From contig JBBRCX010000012.1 of NCBI GenBank assembly GCA_038204465.1, forward strand, positions 1 through 60,335: DNA of 60,335 nt, given 5' to 3'. Origin of the DNA: JBBRCX01 sp038204465. GTDB lineage: Bacteria; Planctomycetota; Phycisphaerae; Tepidisphaerales; Tepidisphaeraceae. Positions 1-8,058 of the stretch are shown one piece after another. A program made the position numbers and the translations under genes. The first letter of the stretch is position 1. The number at the start of each line of letters is the position of its first letter. The notes under the pieces are model-generated. The model made no database searches. It saw only the letters and a list, made by a program, of their open reading frames with translations, and was not told where the DNA came from.

Positions 1-75
1 GCCGCAACGCAAATGATGATGATGACATGTGGCGTATCCTTCCGGGCCTCGTGGCCCAACGGGTGAGTGAGTTGA

Positions 76-1851
76 ATCAATCACCCAAGGTACGCCGCTT
101 TTATTGCCGCGTCTTCATCCACAGCTTTTGGTCATAGCTCCAAGGGTTGCAAGGAGGACTACTTCGCATGCGCTTATCTGACGAAGAAGTTTGGCTCAAA
201 GATCGGTGACATCGCTCGGCAGGTATCGTTTGGCAACAACGACTACGGTATCGACGCCTACTACGTCGATCGTGAGGCCCGTAACCTTTACCTGTACCAG
301 TTCAAATGGTCCGAAAACCACAATCTCTTCAAAGAGTCACTCGACCGGATCGCCAAGAACGGGATGGAGCGCATCTTCGGCAATCCCCTGACAGACCCGT
401 CCCAAAGCGACCTTCTCACTAACCTGCGAGCAGACCTCTCCGAATACAAAGACCTTATCAAACGGGTGCTAGTGCACCTCGTGTTCAAAGGAGACATTGA
501 TGCCACCGAGAACAGCGAGGGTTTACAGGGGCGCCGGGAGAACGTTGAGAACAAGAAGTACCTCGTAGAGCATTTCTTCGGCAACGAGGACGTAGAGTTG
601 CGGGTTGAGTTCATCGCCGATACCCGGCGAGCGCCCCCGCCGCCGCCGCCGCACGCCTTCGCGCTGGCATTCGCAAAAGGGGTGAGCGTTACGACCTCAG
701 ACGGAGAACGGACGATGCACGTGGGATTCATTCCCTTGCTGGACCTGTACCGCGTGTACCAGAAGCTCGGCCAGAGATTCTTCGACCGCAACATCCGCTC
801 CGGCTTGTCTTCGGACAATCCGCCGAATAGGAAGATCCGGGAGGCTCTGACGGACATCGTGCTTCGAAAGAGGCTGACGCCCGACGTATTCCCCTTCAAT
901 CACAACGGTGTGACGCTCGCGGCCGAACACATGACGCTCGGGGATCAGACGTGCTCGGTGAAGGTGCCCCGATTACTCAACGGGGCACAGACGATCACGA
1001 GCCTTGCGAAGTTCATGGAGGAGAACGAGGGCAATCCGGCGCTCACGGACCCCGCCTCGCCGCTCGGAGCGATCCGTGTGCTGGCGAAGATCATTGTGGA
1101 CGACCCGTCCAGCGACTTCGTAGCCAACGTCACCATTTGCAACAACCGGCAGAACCCGGTCGAGCCTTGGAACCTGCGGGCTAACGATCGCATCCAGTGC
1201 GACCTGCATGACCGGCTGCGAGAGGAGGTGGGCATTTTCTACTCCCGTCAAGAAAATGCCTTCCAAAATTTCTCGGTAGAGGAATTGGAAGAGTTGGGCT
1301 ATGACGCGTCTAAGGACATACGCATCCGCCCGCTCGCCCAGACGTTTTTAGCCGCTCAGGGGGAGATTGCGCGAATGTCTCAGCTTCCTGAAGTGTTCGA
1401 GAACCAGAAGTGGTACGAGGAGACGTTCAAAGAAAGCTACCTGCGCTGTGACGCCCGCCGCATCGTGCTGGCGTACAAGGTCCACCTTCTGCTCAAGAGT
1501 CCGATGGAGCGGCTCGACGAACGGGCGGCGCAACGCATCGGATATGCCATTAGCCGGGCGAGAAACCTCGTGTGGACCTTGTTGATTCAGGGCATCTTTA
1601 ACAGCGGCGACCTTCCCGACCTCCTCGACGCCTACGGCAATGGGCTGACCAAGGAAGCGGATTTGCGGGTCTACCTGATGGACTTGGCCTCGGGCAAGCT
1701 TCTGCCCATCCTGCGGGAGTTGCTGAGCGACAAAACCTACGAAGACAAGATGGCCAGCGAGCGGTACGACTTCCTCCGAACGAAGGATGTCTTCCGCCGC
1801 TGCATGGACCTAGCCGCAGACAAGTTCGACTGGACGAAGAAGTCGCTCTAA
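76..1851 (+). CDS. AIPR-family abortive-infection protein, 5' end disturbed
   Basis: The product resembles AIPR (abortive infection phage resistance) proteins, which act in phage defence. The first ATG in this frame is at 364 (495 residues onward). The frame upstream reads protein-like from about 145 and contains a nuclease-like GID(A)YYVD...YLYQFKW pattern (codons 244-309), as in the PD-(D/E)xK-like N-terminal region of the family. Further in come LLNGAQTITSL, VTICNNRQNPVEPWNLRAND and QNAFQNFS, typical of the AIPR core. No ATG, GTG or TTG lies in this frame between the stop at 73-75 and 364. Another frame, open from the window edge to a stop at 135-137, reads LPGLVAQRVSELNQSP, plausible as the true N-terminus, so a +1 frameshift near 130 is likely. 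No partner defence gene is visible. The family call is firm; whether the gene is intact is not. Confidence 0.75.
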   Translation: MNHPRYAAFIAASSSTAFGHSSKGCKEDYFACAYLTKKFGSKIGDIARQVSFGNNDYGIDAYYVDREARNLYLYQFKWSENHNLFKESLDRIAKNGMERIFGNPLTDPSQSDLLTNLRADLSEYKDLIKRVLVHLVFKGDIDATENSEGLQGRRENVENKKYLVEHFFGNEDVELRVEFIADTRRAPPPPPPHAFALAFAKGVSVTTSDGERTMHVGFIPLLDLYRVYQKLGQRFFDRNIRSGLSSDNPPNRKIREALTDIVLRKRLTPDVFPFNHNGVTLAAEHMTLGDQTCSVKVPRLLNGAQTITSLAKFMEENEGNPALTDPASPLGAIRVLAKIIVDDPSSDFVANVTICNNRQNPVEPWNLRANDRIQCDLHDRLREEVGIFYSRQENAFQNFSVEELEELGYDASKDIRIRPLAQTFLAAQGEIARMSQLPEVFENQKWYEETFKESYLRCDARRIVLAYKVHLLLKSPMERLDERAAQRIGYAISRARNLVWTLLIQGIFNSGDLPDLLDAYGNGLTKEADLRVYLMDLASGKLLPILRELLSDKTYEDKMASERYDFLRTKDVFRRCMDLAADKFDWTKKSL

Positions 1852-1896
1852 CTGCCTGTATCGGACCAAACGGTGCTCGCCGACTGGGAGGTTTCT

Positions 1897-1943
1897 GAAA
1901 AGGGTCATCCTTATTTTTTGGAAAATAGCAATGACTCCTTTTC
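1897..1943. repeat. AT-rich imperfect palindrome after the AIPR gene
   Basis: GAAAAGGGTCAT at 1897-1908 pairs imperfectly with ATGACTCCTTTTC at 1931-1943, and TATTTT at 1912-1917 pairs with AAAATA at 1922-1927 around a TTGG loop. The result is one long hairpin 46 bases past the AIPR stop codon. It is far more AT-rich than its surroundings. It could be a transcription terminator, although no T-run follows the stem, or a relic of an inserted element. Confidence 0.55.
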
Positions 1944-1973
1944 AAGAATCGCAGCGCGTGCGGTAAATCAAAT

Positions 1974-2216
1974 CTAATGCGGTTTAACTCGCAGCGCCTC
2001 ATCCATCAGCATCTGAATTGCATCGCGGGCCCGATGCGCCGCCTCGTCCAGCGGATCGCCCTCGGGGAAGTTCAGCCGCTGCATCCGCGCGCAAAGCTTG
2101 TGGAGGTATTGGAGCTTGCGCGACACCGCTGCGATGAGCTTCTGCCGCTGCGCTTCGGTGAGGTGCCGCGAGTCCATGCGCCGGAACGGTAGCAACGGAG
2201 CGCCCCTCGCGCCCAT
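1974..2216 (-). CDS. small helical hypothetical protein
   Basis: This is an 80-residue protein of unknown function. From about residue 14 the sequence is rich in charged residues and reads as amphipathic helix (LTEAQRQKLIAAVSRKLQYL, then a second helix ending DAIQMLMDEAL). There is no signal peptide or metal motif. The longer start at 2216 has GGAG close upstream; an internal ATG at 2177 would give 67 residues and removes an atypical arginine/proline-rich start. It lies between the AIPR gene and the membrane-protein cluster, on the opposite strand to both. It is probably a real gene because composition and codon use look coding, but no family was recognised. Confidence 0.5.
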   Translation of the reverse strand: MGARGAPLLPFRRMDSRHLTEAQRQKLIAAVSRKLQYLHKLCARMQRLNFPEGDPLDEAAHRARDAIQMLMDEALRVKPH

Positions 2217-2272
2217 CTCTCCAGCGCTATTGGTTCAGTGGCAGACAAACAGACGCGGTATGATCAGCGGGG

Positions 2273-2770
2273 ATGAGACGGCGGCTGTTTACAATGCTGT
2301 CCGCGGTGTCGCTGCTGGTTTGCGTGACGCTGGCGGTGCAGTGGTGCGTGAGCTACTGGGTCGGAATCGGCGTCAGAGTTACGACGTTGGACGCCAGTCT
2401 CAAAAGCTGTCGGATCTGGGGAGGCGGTATATCGCACGGCGTCGCGGGTGTCTGGCACCAACGCCCTAACTGCCCCACGCCACAGCCGGACGACCTATGG
2501 GAAAGATTCGAAGTGGGATCGGAGCGGAGGTCAGACGTCAGGGTCATAACGCGGCAGCGCCCTGGACCCATCCCCGGGCGCTTTCATGGGTTTGACTATT
2601 ACTACTCATCGTATCCGACTGATCCGATATTCATGCTGAGGGTTCCGGCCTGGCTCCCGGTCACGCTTGCCGGCATTGCCCCGGCGCTGTGGCTGGTGGC
2701 AAACAGGCGAGCCGCACGCAGGCTGAAACGGCGCGGCTTCGCGGTGGAGCATGAGACGCAAACTCTTTAG
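2273..2770 (+). CDS. small membrane protein, paralog 1 of 3
   Basis: A 165-residue protein begins MRRRLFTMLSAVSLLVCVTL, a short basic start followed by one hydrophobic segment (about 8-30). A soluble middle part and a second hydrophobic segment (about 122-142, VPAWLPVTLAGIAPALWLVA) follow, then a basic tail. The same plan recurs in the next two genes, so this is a tandem family. Such proteins are abundant in Phycisphaerae, often with a CxxCGYDLRAT zinc-ribbon tail, which this copy lacks. Function is unknown. The stop codon lies inside the start of the next gene (20-base overlap), suggesting translational coupling. Confidence 0.65.
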   Translation: MRRRLFTMLSAVSLLVCVTLAVQWCVSYWVGIGVRVTTLDASLKSCRIWGGGISHGVAGVWHQRPNCPTPQPDDLWERFEVGSERRSDVRVITRQRPGPIPGRFHGFDYYYSSYPTDPIFMLRVPAWLPVTLAGIAPALWLVANRRAARRLKRRGFAVEHETQTL

Positions 2771-3317
2771 CCTCGCGGCCGCGCTGTCGCTGCTGCTGTT
2801 CGTGGCGGTGTGCGTGCTGTGCGTGCGGAGTTACTACGCCGGTGACCAGTGGGTCTGGTCGGACGGCGCGGAACGCCCACGGCATGTCTACCGGATGGGC
2901 CACCGCTACGTGCTGGCGCTGACGCGTGGGCACGTTTACCTGATGCACGATACGAGCTGGTGGTACCCGCCACAGTTCCGGCACGTCCGGCTCGATCCCC
3001 CGTTCGTTCCCACGTTCATGCCCCCGTTCGTGCCCCGCAGGTCCGTGTTGGGATTGGAGTGGGCCGCGCACGAGGGAGTGCCGGTGGCCAGCAGCGTATT
3101 GATGCCGCCGTTCTTGTTGTACCGGATCGTCGGCATCCCGTACTGGTTCTTAGCGGCGTCCACGGCGCTCGCCCCCGTCCTCGGCGGCGTCCGGGCGTGG
3201 CGTCTGCGTCGCCGGTTGCGACAAGGGCTGTGTCAGGCCTGCGGCTACGACCTACGCGCCACACCCGACCGCTGCCCCGAGCGCGGCACTGTGGTCAACC
3301 CTGCACCGGCTGCATGA
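2751..3317 (+). CDS. small membrane protein with degenerate zinc-ribbon tail, paralog 2 of 3
   Basis: This 188-residue paralog starts MRRKLFSLAAALSLLLFVAV (hydrophobic about 6-26) and has a second hydrophobic stretch near 128-150. The C-terminus carries the family's metal-binding-like tail CQACGYDLRATPDRCPERG. The usual fourth cysteine (CPECG) is arginine here, so a four-cysteine zinc site is incomplete. It overlaps the gene before it by 20 bases and the one after by an ATGA overlap (ATG at 3314, stop ending at 3317). Function is unknown. The family is recognised from its tail and its tandem copies, not from any studied member. Confidence 0.7.
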   Translation: MRRKLFSLAAALSLLLFVAVCVLCVRSYYAGDQWVWSDGAERPRHVYRMGHRYVLALTRGHVYLMHDTSWWYPPQFRHVRLDPPFVPTFMPPFVPRRSVLGLEWAAHEGVPVASSVLMPPFLLYRIVGIPYWFLAASTALAPVLGGVRAWRLRRRLRQGLCQACGYDLRATPDRCPERGTVVNPAPAA

Positions 3318-3793
3318 GACGCAAACTTTTCAACCTCGCCGCCGCGTTGTCGCTGCTGCTATCCGTGGCGGTGTGCGTGCTATGGGTGCGGAGCTACTGG
3401 GTCGCGGATTGCGTGACGGATCTACGGAATGATGGCCCAGGGAACCTCGAGCACGCTCTATTGTCGTCCTCGGGTACGGTGGTCATCGTACATGCGCACT
3501 TGCGATACGCGCAGACCTGGGACTTCACGCTTATCGGAACGCCGCCTGGGCTTTACCGGGTACACGCCTCGCCGTCCGACTTGCTAATACCCGCTGGATT
3601 TGGTTTCGAGCGCGGGTCGGGAACGTCGCGGGGCTCAGCCTGGGGGTTGTTCCTTCCCTACTGGGCCATCGCCGTCGCGGCGAGCCTGCCGGCGGCGCTG
3701 TGGCTGTTCGCAAAATGGCGATCCGCAGGCCGGCTGAAACAGCGCGGCTTCGCTGTGGAGCAAGGCTCGACAACGGCGCCCGCCGACGGATGA
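3314..3793 (+). CDS. small membrane protein, paralog 3 of 3
   Basis: A 159-residue protein begins MRRKLFNLAAALSLLLSVAV, nearly identical to the start of the preceding paralog. It has a second membrane segment around LFLPYWAIAVAASLPAALWLFA and a basic tail RLKQRGFAVEQ that matches the end of the first paralog (RLKRRGFAVE). The zinc-ribbon tail is absent. A longer frame exists upstream to 2849, but it only shadows the second gene. The ATG at 3314 overlaps the previous stop, and the MRRKLF start is shared by the family, so this start is well supported. Confidence 0.65.
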   Translation: MRRKLFNLAAALSLLLSVAVCVLWVRSYWVADCVTDLRNDGPGNLEHALLSSSGTVVIVHAHLRYAQTWDFTLIGTPPGLYRVHASPSDLLIPAGFGFERGSGTSRGSAWGLFLPYWAIAVAASLPAALWLFAKWRSAGRLKQRGFAVEQGSTTAPADG

Positions 3794-3964
3794 TGGAATC
3801 TGCAGAGGCGAAGAAGGGCCGGAAGCAGTGATTAACGGGAGACTCGAATCCGTAGTACAGCTCTCCGCCCAGTTCCATCCGTGGTTGCTTGTTGTACAAG
3901 GAGCCGTCGTCATAGCGCTTGCCGTAGTTTTCCTTTGGCACAGAATTACGAAGGGTCGGAAGAA

Positions 3965-4126
3965 GTGAGGCACGCTCCGCTGGACTACGAAACGCCAGTC
4001 GTGCGCAAGTCCGACACATGGACCACGATCCGCGCGATTGCAACGGTCGTGATCTTAACGCTGCTCGGCATGCTCGCGATCACTATTTGGGTCGGGGCAT
4101 TCTTGGTCCGGGCGCCCCGGCCCTAG
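3965..4126 (+). CDS. small single-span membrane protein
   Basis: The product is 53 residues from a GTG at 3965, with a GGAAG stretch just upstream. It has a polar N-terminus followed by one hydrophobic span (IRAIATVVILTLLGMLAITI) and ends VGAFLVRAPRP. An in-frame ATG at 3881 would add 28 residues of unlikely composition (cysteine/arginine-rich). No family was recognised. It follows the tandem membrane-protein genes on the same strand after about 170 bases that hold nothing convincing. It may be real because the transmembrane segment is clean, but short frames like this are often spurious. Confidence 0.4.
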   Translation: MRHAPLDYETPVVRKSDTWTTIRAIATVVILTLLGMLAITIWVGAFLVRAPRP

Positions 4127-4266
4127 CGGCACTTCAGTTCAGAAGGCTTATGCCTTCGCTGACGCGTTGCGCACCATCGCCAGGGTCGCCGCCCACACCT
4201 TCTCAGAGAGTTTCGGCCACGCGCGACCAAACTTGTCCTAGCCGATGGCTCGGGTACGCTTTGGGC

Positions 4267-5133
4267 ATGGGGAAGCTATCTATTCTGTGCCTGTTGTGTG
4301 TGCCCGCGTTCCTGCTGGCCGTTGATCTAGCCCTTCCTAAAGACGTGCAACAGCTCACGAAGGCAGAGCAGACTAAGTGGCTCGGACATGCCAACGCCCT
4401 GCGATTTGAGTTTACGATTAAAGACAATGAGGTTGAGCAGGTTCCAAAAGCCTTTTGGGCCTACGTCGCACGGTGCGACAAACGATGCGCGGAAGCAATC
4501 ATTGAAACCGATAGAGAGATAGCCGACTGGAAACGACGAATGGACGCCTCGCGCACGGGATATGCGGACACAAAATTTGAGAGAGACAAGCAGATTGCTC
4601 AAATGAGGCCGCGACTCGACAGCCTGCAAAAGAACAGGGCCGCGCTTCTGAAATATGTTCGCGATGCAAAAAACAAATGGCCGCGAGATTTATTCCCGGT
4701 AGCCATCGAGCTACAACAAGGCAGCATAGGCACTCTCGGGGATCCCCGCGTCTTTCAAATCTCTGACGACCATCAGATGATTATCCAAACTGGCGCCGGC
4801 GTCTCGATCTGGCTTGCCGGAGTCTCAACGAAGGGAATTGTTGACGGCGCTTTCATAAACCCTGCCGGACTCTTTCAGATCACAGGGACGAAGAGATATG
4901 ACACCGCAATGGGTTCTCAGAAAACCATCCTGCTTGCCGAGCCGCTGGACATCACTGCATTTCAAGAGGGCTTGTCCTATGAGCAGCTCGGTGCGTTCTT
5001 GTCGCGCAAGGGCTATGGCGCCGGAGTATTCGTGAAAGAGATGGACGTACTTAAAGCAACGAACCCGAAAGACTACGCGCGTGTGTTTGCTGACGAACTT
5101 CAGGCCCCTCCAACTACAAGTCCAGTTCGTTGA
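4267..5133 (+). CDS. secreted coiled-coil hypothetical protein
   Basis: A 288-residue protein opens with a signal peptide (MGKLSILCLLCVPAFLLAVD). A charged helical section follows (about 90-140, containing EIADWKRRMDA, KQIAQMRPRLDSLQKNRAAL) that should form a coiled coil, and then a C-terminal globular part. The ATG at 4267 is chosen because it starts the signal peptide; the frame extends upstream to 4018 without coding character. Codon use is more AT-rich than in the neighbouring housekeeping genes. No family was recognised. It is likely periplasmic or surface-associated. Confidence 0.65.
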   Translation: MGKLSILCLLCVPAFLLAVDLALPKDVQQLTKAEQTKWLGHANALRFEFTIKDNEVEQVPKAFWAYVARCDKRCAEAIIETDREIADWKRRMDASRTGYADTKFERDKQIAQMRPRLDSLQKNRAALLKYVRDAKNKWPRDLFPVAIELQQGSIGTLGDPRVFQISDDHQMIIQTGAGVSIWLAGVSTKGIVDGAFINPAGLFQITGTKRYDTAMGSQKTILLAEPLDITAFQEGLSYEQLGAFLSRKGYGAGVFVKEMDVLKATNPKDYARVFADELQAPPTTSPVR

Positions 5134-5299
5134 AGTCCTCATCGCCCTGCACAGCGATCGGCCCGGGGATTTCATTCTGGAAAAACAAAGTGGACGCATC
5201 GACGCATCTCATTTCGGGACCCGGGACCCGGCTGTTTCGCATCGCGCTTGGTTGTTGGGTTACTCCGGGGTCGACTTCGTGTTCGGGGTATGTTCGCAT
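5114..5299 (-). CDS. possible small acidic protein
   Basis: This 61-residue minus-strand frame has GC-rich third positions and a protein-like acidic end (VQGDEDFNELDL). It overlaps the last 20 bases of the plus-strand gene before it. There is no clear ribosome binding site, domain or signal. It could equally be the remnant of the C-terminus of a larger gene. It is listed because the stretch is otherwise empty. Confidence 0.25.
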   Translation of the reverse strand: MRTYPEHEVDPGVTQQPSAMRNSRVPGPEMRCVDASTLFFQNEIPGPIAVQGDEDFNELDL

Positions 5300-5667
5300 T
5301 AGATCGGAGTCATTTGTGCGAAGGATCGGTACTCGTATGCGGGTTCAAATTGGAATGAGGGCGGCGACGGGCGGCGAAGGATTGGGAGAGCGTGGTCAGG
5401 CGTCGGGGCTGAGGTGGAAGGGCCGCGGGGTCGCCGTGGCTGGGGGTTGGGAGCTTGATGGGGATCCGATGGGGGGTCGATGGTCGCCGGATGGGGAGGC
5501 GATGGGGCTGGGATGGGGGTTCGATGGCGGAATGTTGGGGTGGCGATGGGAATTTCGCGAACGGCGTGGGAAAAACGCGGATCGGTCGAGTTGGGTGGAT
5601 AAGGAGGTCGGTGGTAAGGTCGGTGGTTCTACTGCGGTTTTGAGGCCGCGGACAATGGCGCCGCGGC
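5300..5667. other. intergenic, G-rich low-complexity tract
   Basis: This gap lies between convergent genes and holds no convincing gene. From about 5457 to 5550 the plus strand repeats GATGGGG-like units. Within it four G-runs (5493-5496, 5504-5507, 5510-5512, 5515-5519) lie close enough together to form a G-quadruplex. The tract may act in transcription termination between the converging genes; that is inference. Confidence 0.4.
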
Positions 5668-6894
5668 TTAATACGCGCGGACGAGACGGGATCGGGGGAA
5701 GGCTCTGGCGATGATTTGCTCGTGGGGGACGCCGTGTTCGGCCTGGACCTCGGCGCACCACTGGCACAGGCCGACGCCATGGCCGGCGCCGTGGCCGTCC
5801 ACGAAACGGATCTTGTCCGGATCGTTGACCGGCTTGAAGAAGCTGCTGGGAAGTTTGGTGGCCGGTGAAGCGTTGAAATTGATGGCGCCGCGCAGCTCTT
5901 CGCTTCGCAGGCTGTAGCGGGCATTGCGGGCGTCGGTGACGATGAACTGAATGGGCCGGCCAAAGCGATTGGTGTATTGCACGTCGATGCGGGAGAGCGA
6001 TCCCATCCCGCGCTCCGACCGGTTTCGCTGCTCGCCCCAGGCTCGAATGCGGCGGGTGAACTCGTCCTTGCGGATCTCGATCGGGCCCCAGTTGAACCGC
6101 GGCGAATCATTGCATCGCGCGCCGACGTTCTGATCGGAAAGGGGCTCGGTTGGGGCATCGCCGAAGGCGTCAGCGGCCGATTGGGAAATCCCGCCGCAGC
6201 AGGAGCTGAAGTAGGAGTGGAAGATCTTCTCCTGCCCCGAGCTGCCGTAGCCGACAACAACCCCCGCGGTCGCTTCCACGCCATGGCGGCTCTTGGAGGT
6301 TTCCGCGTTGATGCCGCCATACACCTGGCTGCGCTCGTCGGGCAGGAGGTCCCAGCTGCGCCCACTGCCGGCGACGGCCTTCTCATAGAGCGCGTAGGTG
6401 CGGGCGACAATCGCCTGTGCCTTGTAGGTTTCTTCCAGCCAGTCCCAGAGCAGCTCCTTCGAGACCACGCCTTTGAGGTAACTGTCCACATCGACGTCGT
6501 TGACGACGTCGAACTTCCCCTGGCTCGCGGGGACGAAGCGGTAGCGGCCGTGGTACGGCTGGTTGTTTACCGAAAGGGAACCGTCTGCACCCGGCTCGAG
6601 CGTCAGCTCCCCCGGTCCGATCGACATCGAGCCAATGCTCCAGCCGCTTTCGGTGCGCCGGACGGTCACCGGCGTGCCGCGCGCAAGATTCACCTGCTTC
6701 GGCGACGGAGCGAGGCTCGTGTGAACTTTGGGCGGCTGCGCGCCGGTGAGGGTGACTTGCTGCTGGGCTTCGAGGATTCGCACGCGGACAATCGGCGTGC
6801 CCTTGGGGATGCTCGCTTGATTGACGTCCTGCCCGCAGCCCATGGGCAGGAAGAGGCAGGTCAGCAGTCCCACCGCGACGAGCAATCTTCCCAT
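5668..6894 (-). CDS. SpoIID/LytB-domain lipoprotein
   Basis: A 408-residue protein starts with a lipoprotein signal (LLTCLFLPMGCGQ, lipid-bearing Cys at about 20), so it is probably membrane-anchored outside the cytoplasm. The second half is a SpoIID domain: VDVDSYLKGVVSKELLWDW contains the glutamate that corresponds to the catalytic residue of SpoIID lytic transglycosylases. Then come AQAIVARTYALYE and the closing GHGAGHGVGLCQWCAEVQA. SpoIID-type enzymes cut the glycan strands of peptidoglycan. In non-sporulating bacteria such as this they probably serve wall remodelling. The next gene upstream on the same strand ends 69 bases away. The call is confident at domain level; the substrate is inferred. 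Confidence 0.85.
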   Translation of the reverse strand: MGRLLVAVGLLTCLFLPMGCGQDVNQASIPKGTPIVRVRILEAQQQVTLTGAQPPKVHTSLAPSPKQVNLARGTPVTVRRTESGWSIGSMSIGPGELTLEPGADGSLSVNNQPYHGRYRFVPASQGKFDVVNDVDVDSYLKGVVSKELLWDWLEETYKAQAIVARTYALYEKAVAGSGRSWDLLPDERSQVYGGINAETSKSRHGVEATAGVVVGYGSSGQEKIFHSYFSSCCGGISQSAADAFGDAPTEPLSDQNVGARCNDSPRFNWGPIEIRKDEFTRRIRAWGEQRNRSERGMGSLSRIDVQYTNRFGRPIQFIVTDARNARYSLRSEELRGAINFNASPATKLPSSFFKPVNDPDKIRFVDGHGAGHGVGLCQWCAEVQAEHGVPHEQIIARAFPRSRLVRAY

Positions 6895-6963
6895 GGCATC
6901 CCTGCCCTCGCGACGCCTGCACCTGGCACCGATGCGAGTCCGTTCGCGCGGCTCGAGGCGCGG

Positions 6964-7878
6964 CTATTCTTCCAGCTTGCGCAGGCCAACGCCGAAGGTG
7001 GAGAGCTGCTGCTTGATCTCGTTGAGGCTCGTCATTCCGAAATTCTTGCAGCCCAGCAGTTCGTCTTCGGTCCGGCTGGCGAGCTCGCCGATCGAATTGA
7101 TGTTCAGCCGCTGCAGCGCCTTTCGACTGCGAACGGAAAGTTCCAGGTCGCCAACGCTCTTGGCCAGCGTTTCCGGCGCGACGTTGCCGACCGTTACCGC
7201 TGGCCGCCGCGCCAGGCCTCCCTTCCCATCCTCGGCCGCCTGACCAAGCCGCAGGCCCTTCTGGGCCAAAAGCGCCTTGATCTCGTTGAGGCTCGTTTCG
7301 CCGAAGTTCTTGTAGCCGAGGAGCTCCTGCTCGGTCGTCCTGAGCAGGTCGCCCAGGTTCCGCATGTTCATCTTCTTGAGACAATTGCGGCTGCGGACGG
7401 AGAGCTCGAAGTCGCTGATGGGAATATCCAGAACGGCATTGCGGCGATCGCCGCGGCGGTCCAGGTCCTCATCGTACATCTGCGATCGGGCGGACTCGAC
7501 GTCCTTCATGTAAAGGCGTGCCCGGGAATGATTCGGATTCGTGCGGAGCACCGCGTCGAGGCAGCGATGGGCCTCGTCGTAGTGGTTGTTGTCCTCATAA
7601 AGGATTGCGAGGTTCAGCAGCGCGTTCAGGTGCACCGGCGGACTGGTGCAGACGCGCTCGTAAAGCTCAATCGCCTTGGCGTCTTCCGCCCGGCGGTCAT
7701 AGAGCACCGCGAGATTGAAACACGCGCGCTCGTGGTCTGGGTTCTCGCCCAAGGAGCGCTCATAGAACTCCGCGGCTTTCTCGTGCTGTCCCTGGGCCTC
7801 CGCCTCCAGCCCGCGTTTGAAGAACTCTTCCGCGGCACGCTCATTGATCGACGTAACGGTCGTTTCGTTCATAAGCAA
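6964..7878 (-). CDS. TPR protein with two RNA polymerase alpha-CTD-like domains
   Basis: The 304-residue product has TPR repeats at about 14-125, a charged linker, then two copies of the helix-hairpin-helix fold of the RNA polymerase alpha C-terminal domain (about 157-212 and 243-300). Copy 1 reads ELSVRSRNCLKKMNM...NFGETSLNEIKALL and keeps the Arg, Asn and Lys that in E. coli alpha contact UP-element DNA (R265, N268, K271). Copy 2 (ELSVRSRKALQRLNI) keeps only the Arg. There is no alpha N-terminal assembly domain, so this is not the polymerase subunit. It may bind DNA or polymerase partners while the TPR part binds another protein. The start could be either of the two near-adjacent ATGs. Domain calls are strong; the role is inference. 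Confidence 0.85.
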   Translation of the reverse strand: MLMNETTVTSINERAAEEFFKRGLEAEAQGQHEKAAEFYERSLGENPDHERACFNLAVLYDRRAEDAKAIELYERVCTSPPVHLNALLNLAILYEDNNHYDEAHRCLDAVLRTNPNHSRARLYMKDVESARSQMYDEDLDRRGDRRNAVLDIPISDFELSVRSRNCLKKMNMRNLGDLLRTTEQELLGYKNFGETSLNEIKALLAQKGLRLGQAAEDGKGGLARRPAVTVGNVAPETLAKSVGDLELSVRSRKALQRLNINSIGELASRTEDELLGCKNFGMTSLNEIKQQLSTFGVGLRKLEE

Positions 7879-8018
7879 TCGGTCCGTCTAAGCCCTGGGT
7901 AAGTCACTGGCGCAGACTCTGCGCCCGATTTGAAAAGGATCGACTCCAATTGATAAGGGCGATCAGCCAAACTGTCAACCGGCGTCGAGCAGCGTCGAGC
8001 GGTTCGGAGCGGTTCGCC

Positions 8019-8046
8019 TTGACACCATCCGACCCCTATTTAAGAT
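8019..8046 (+). promoter_or_regulatory. sigma-70-like promoter of tRNA-Leu(CAG)
   Basis: TTGACA (8019-8024) and TAAGAT (8041-8046) are separated by 16 bases, and the tRNA begins 13 bases after the -10 hexamer. Directly upstream (7981-8017) the motifs GCGTCGAGC and GGTTCG each occur twice. The spacing matches that of the promoters at 34336 and 49437. Confidence 0.75.
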
Positions 8047-8058
8047 ACCTCCGCACTC

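Noticed and set aside
3794..3960. Antisense stretch that reads protein-like (MELGGELYYGFES)
   Set aside because: The frame continues into the opposite strand of a real gene and has no start or stop of its own; at most a relic.
5977..7902. Plus-strand open frame of 641 codons
   Set aside because: It lies opposite the SpoIID-like and TPR/alpha-CTD genes, whose motifs are unambiguous; the long antisense frame is a side effect of high GC.
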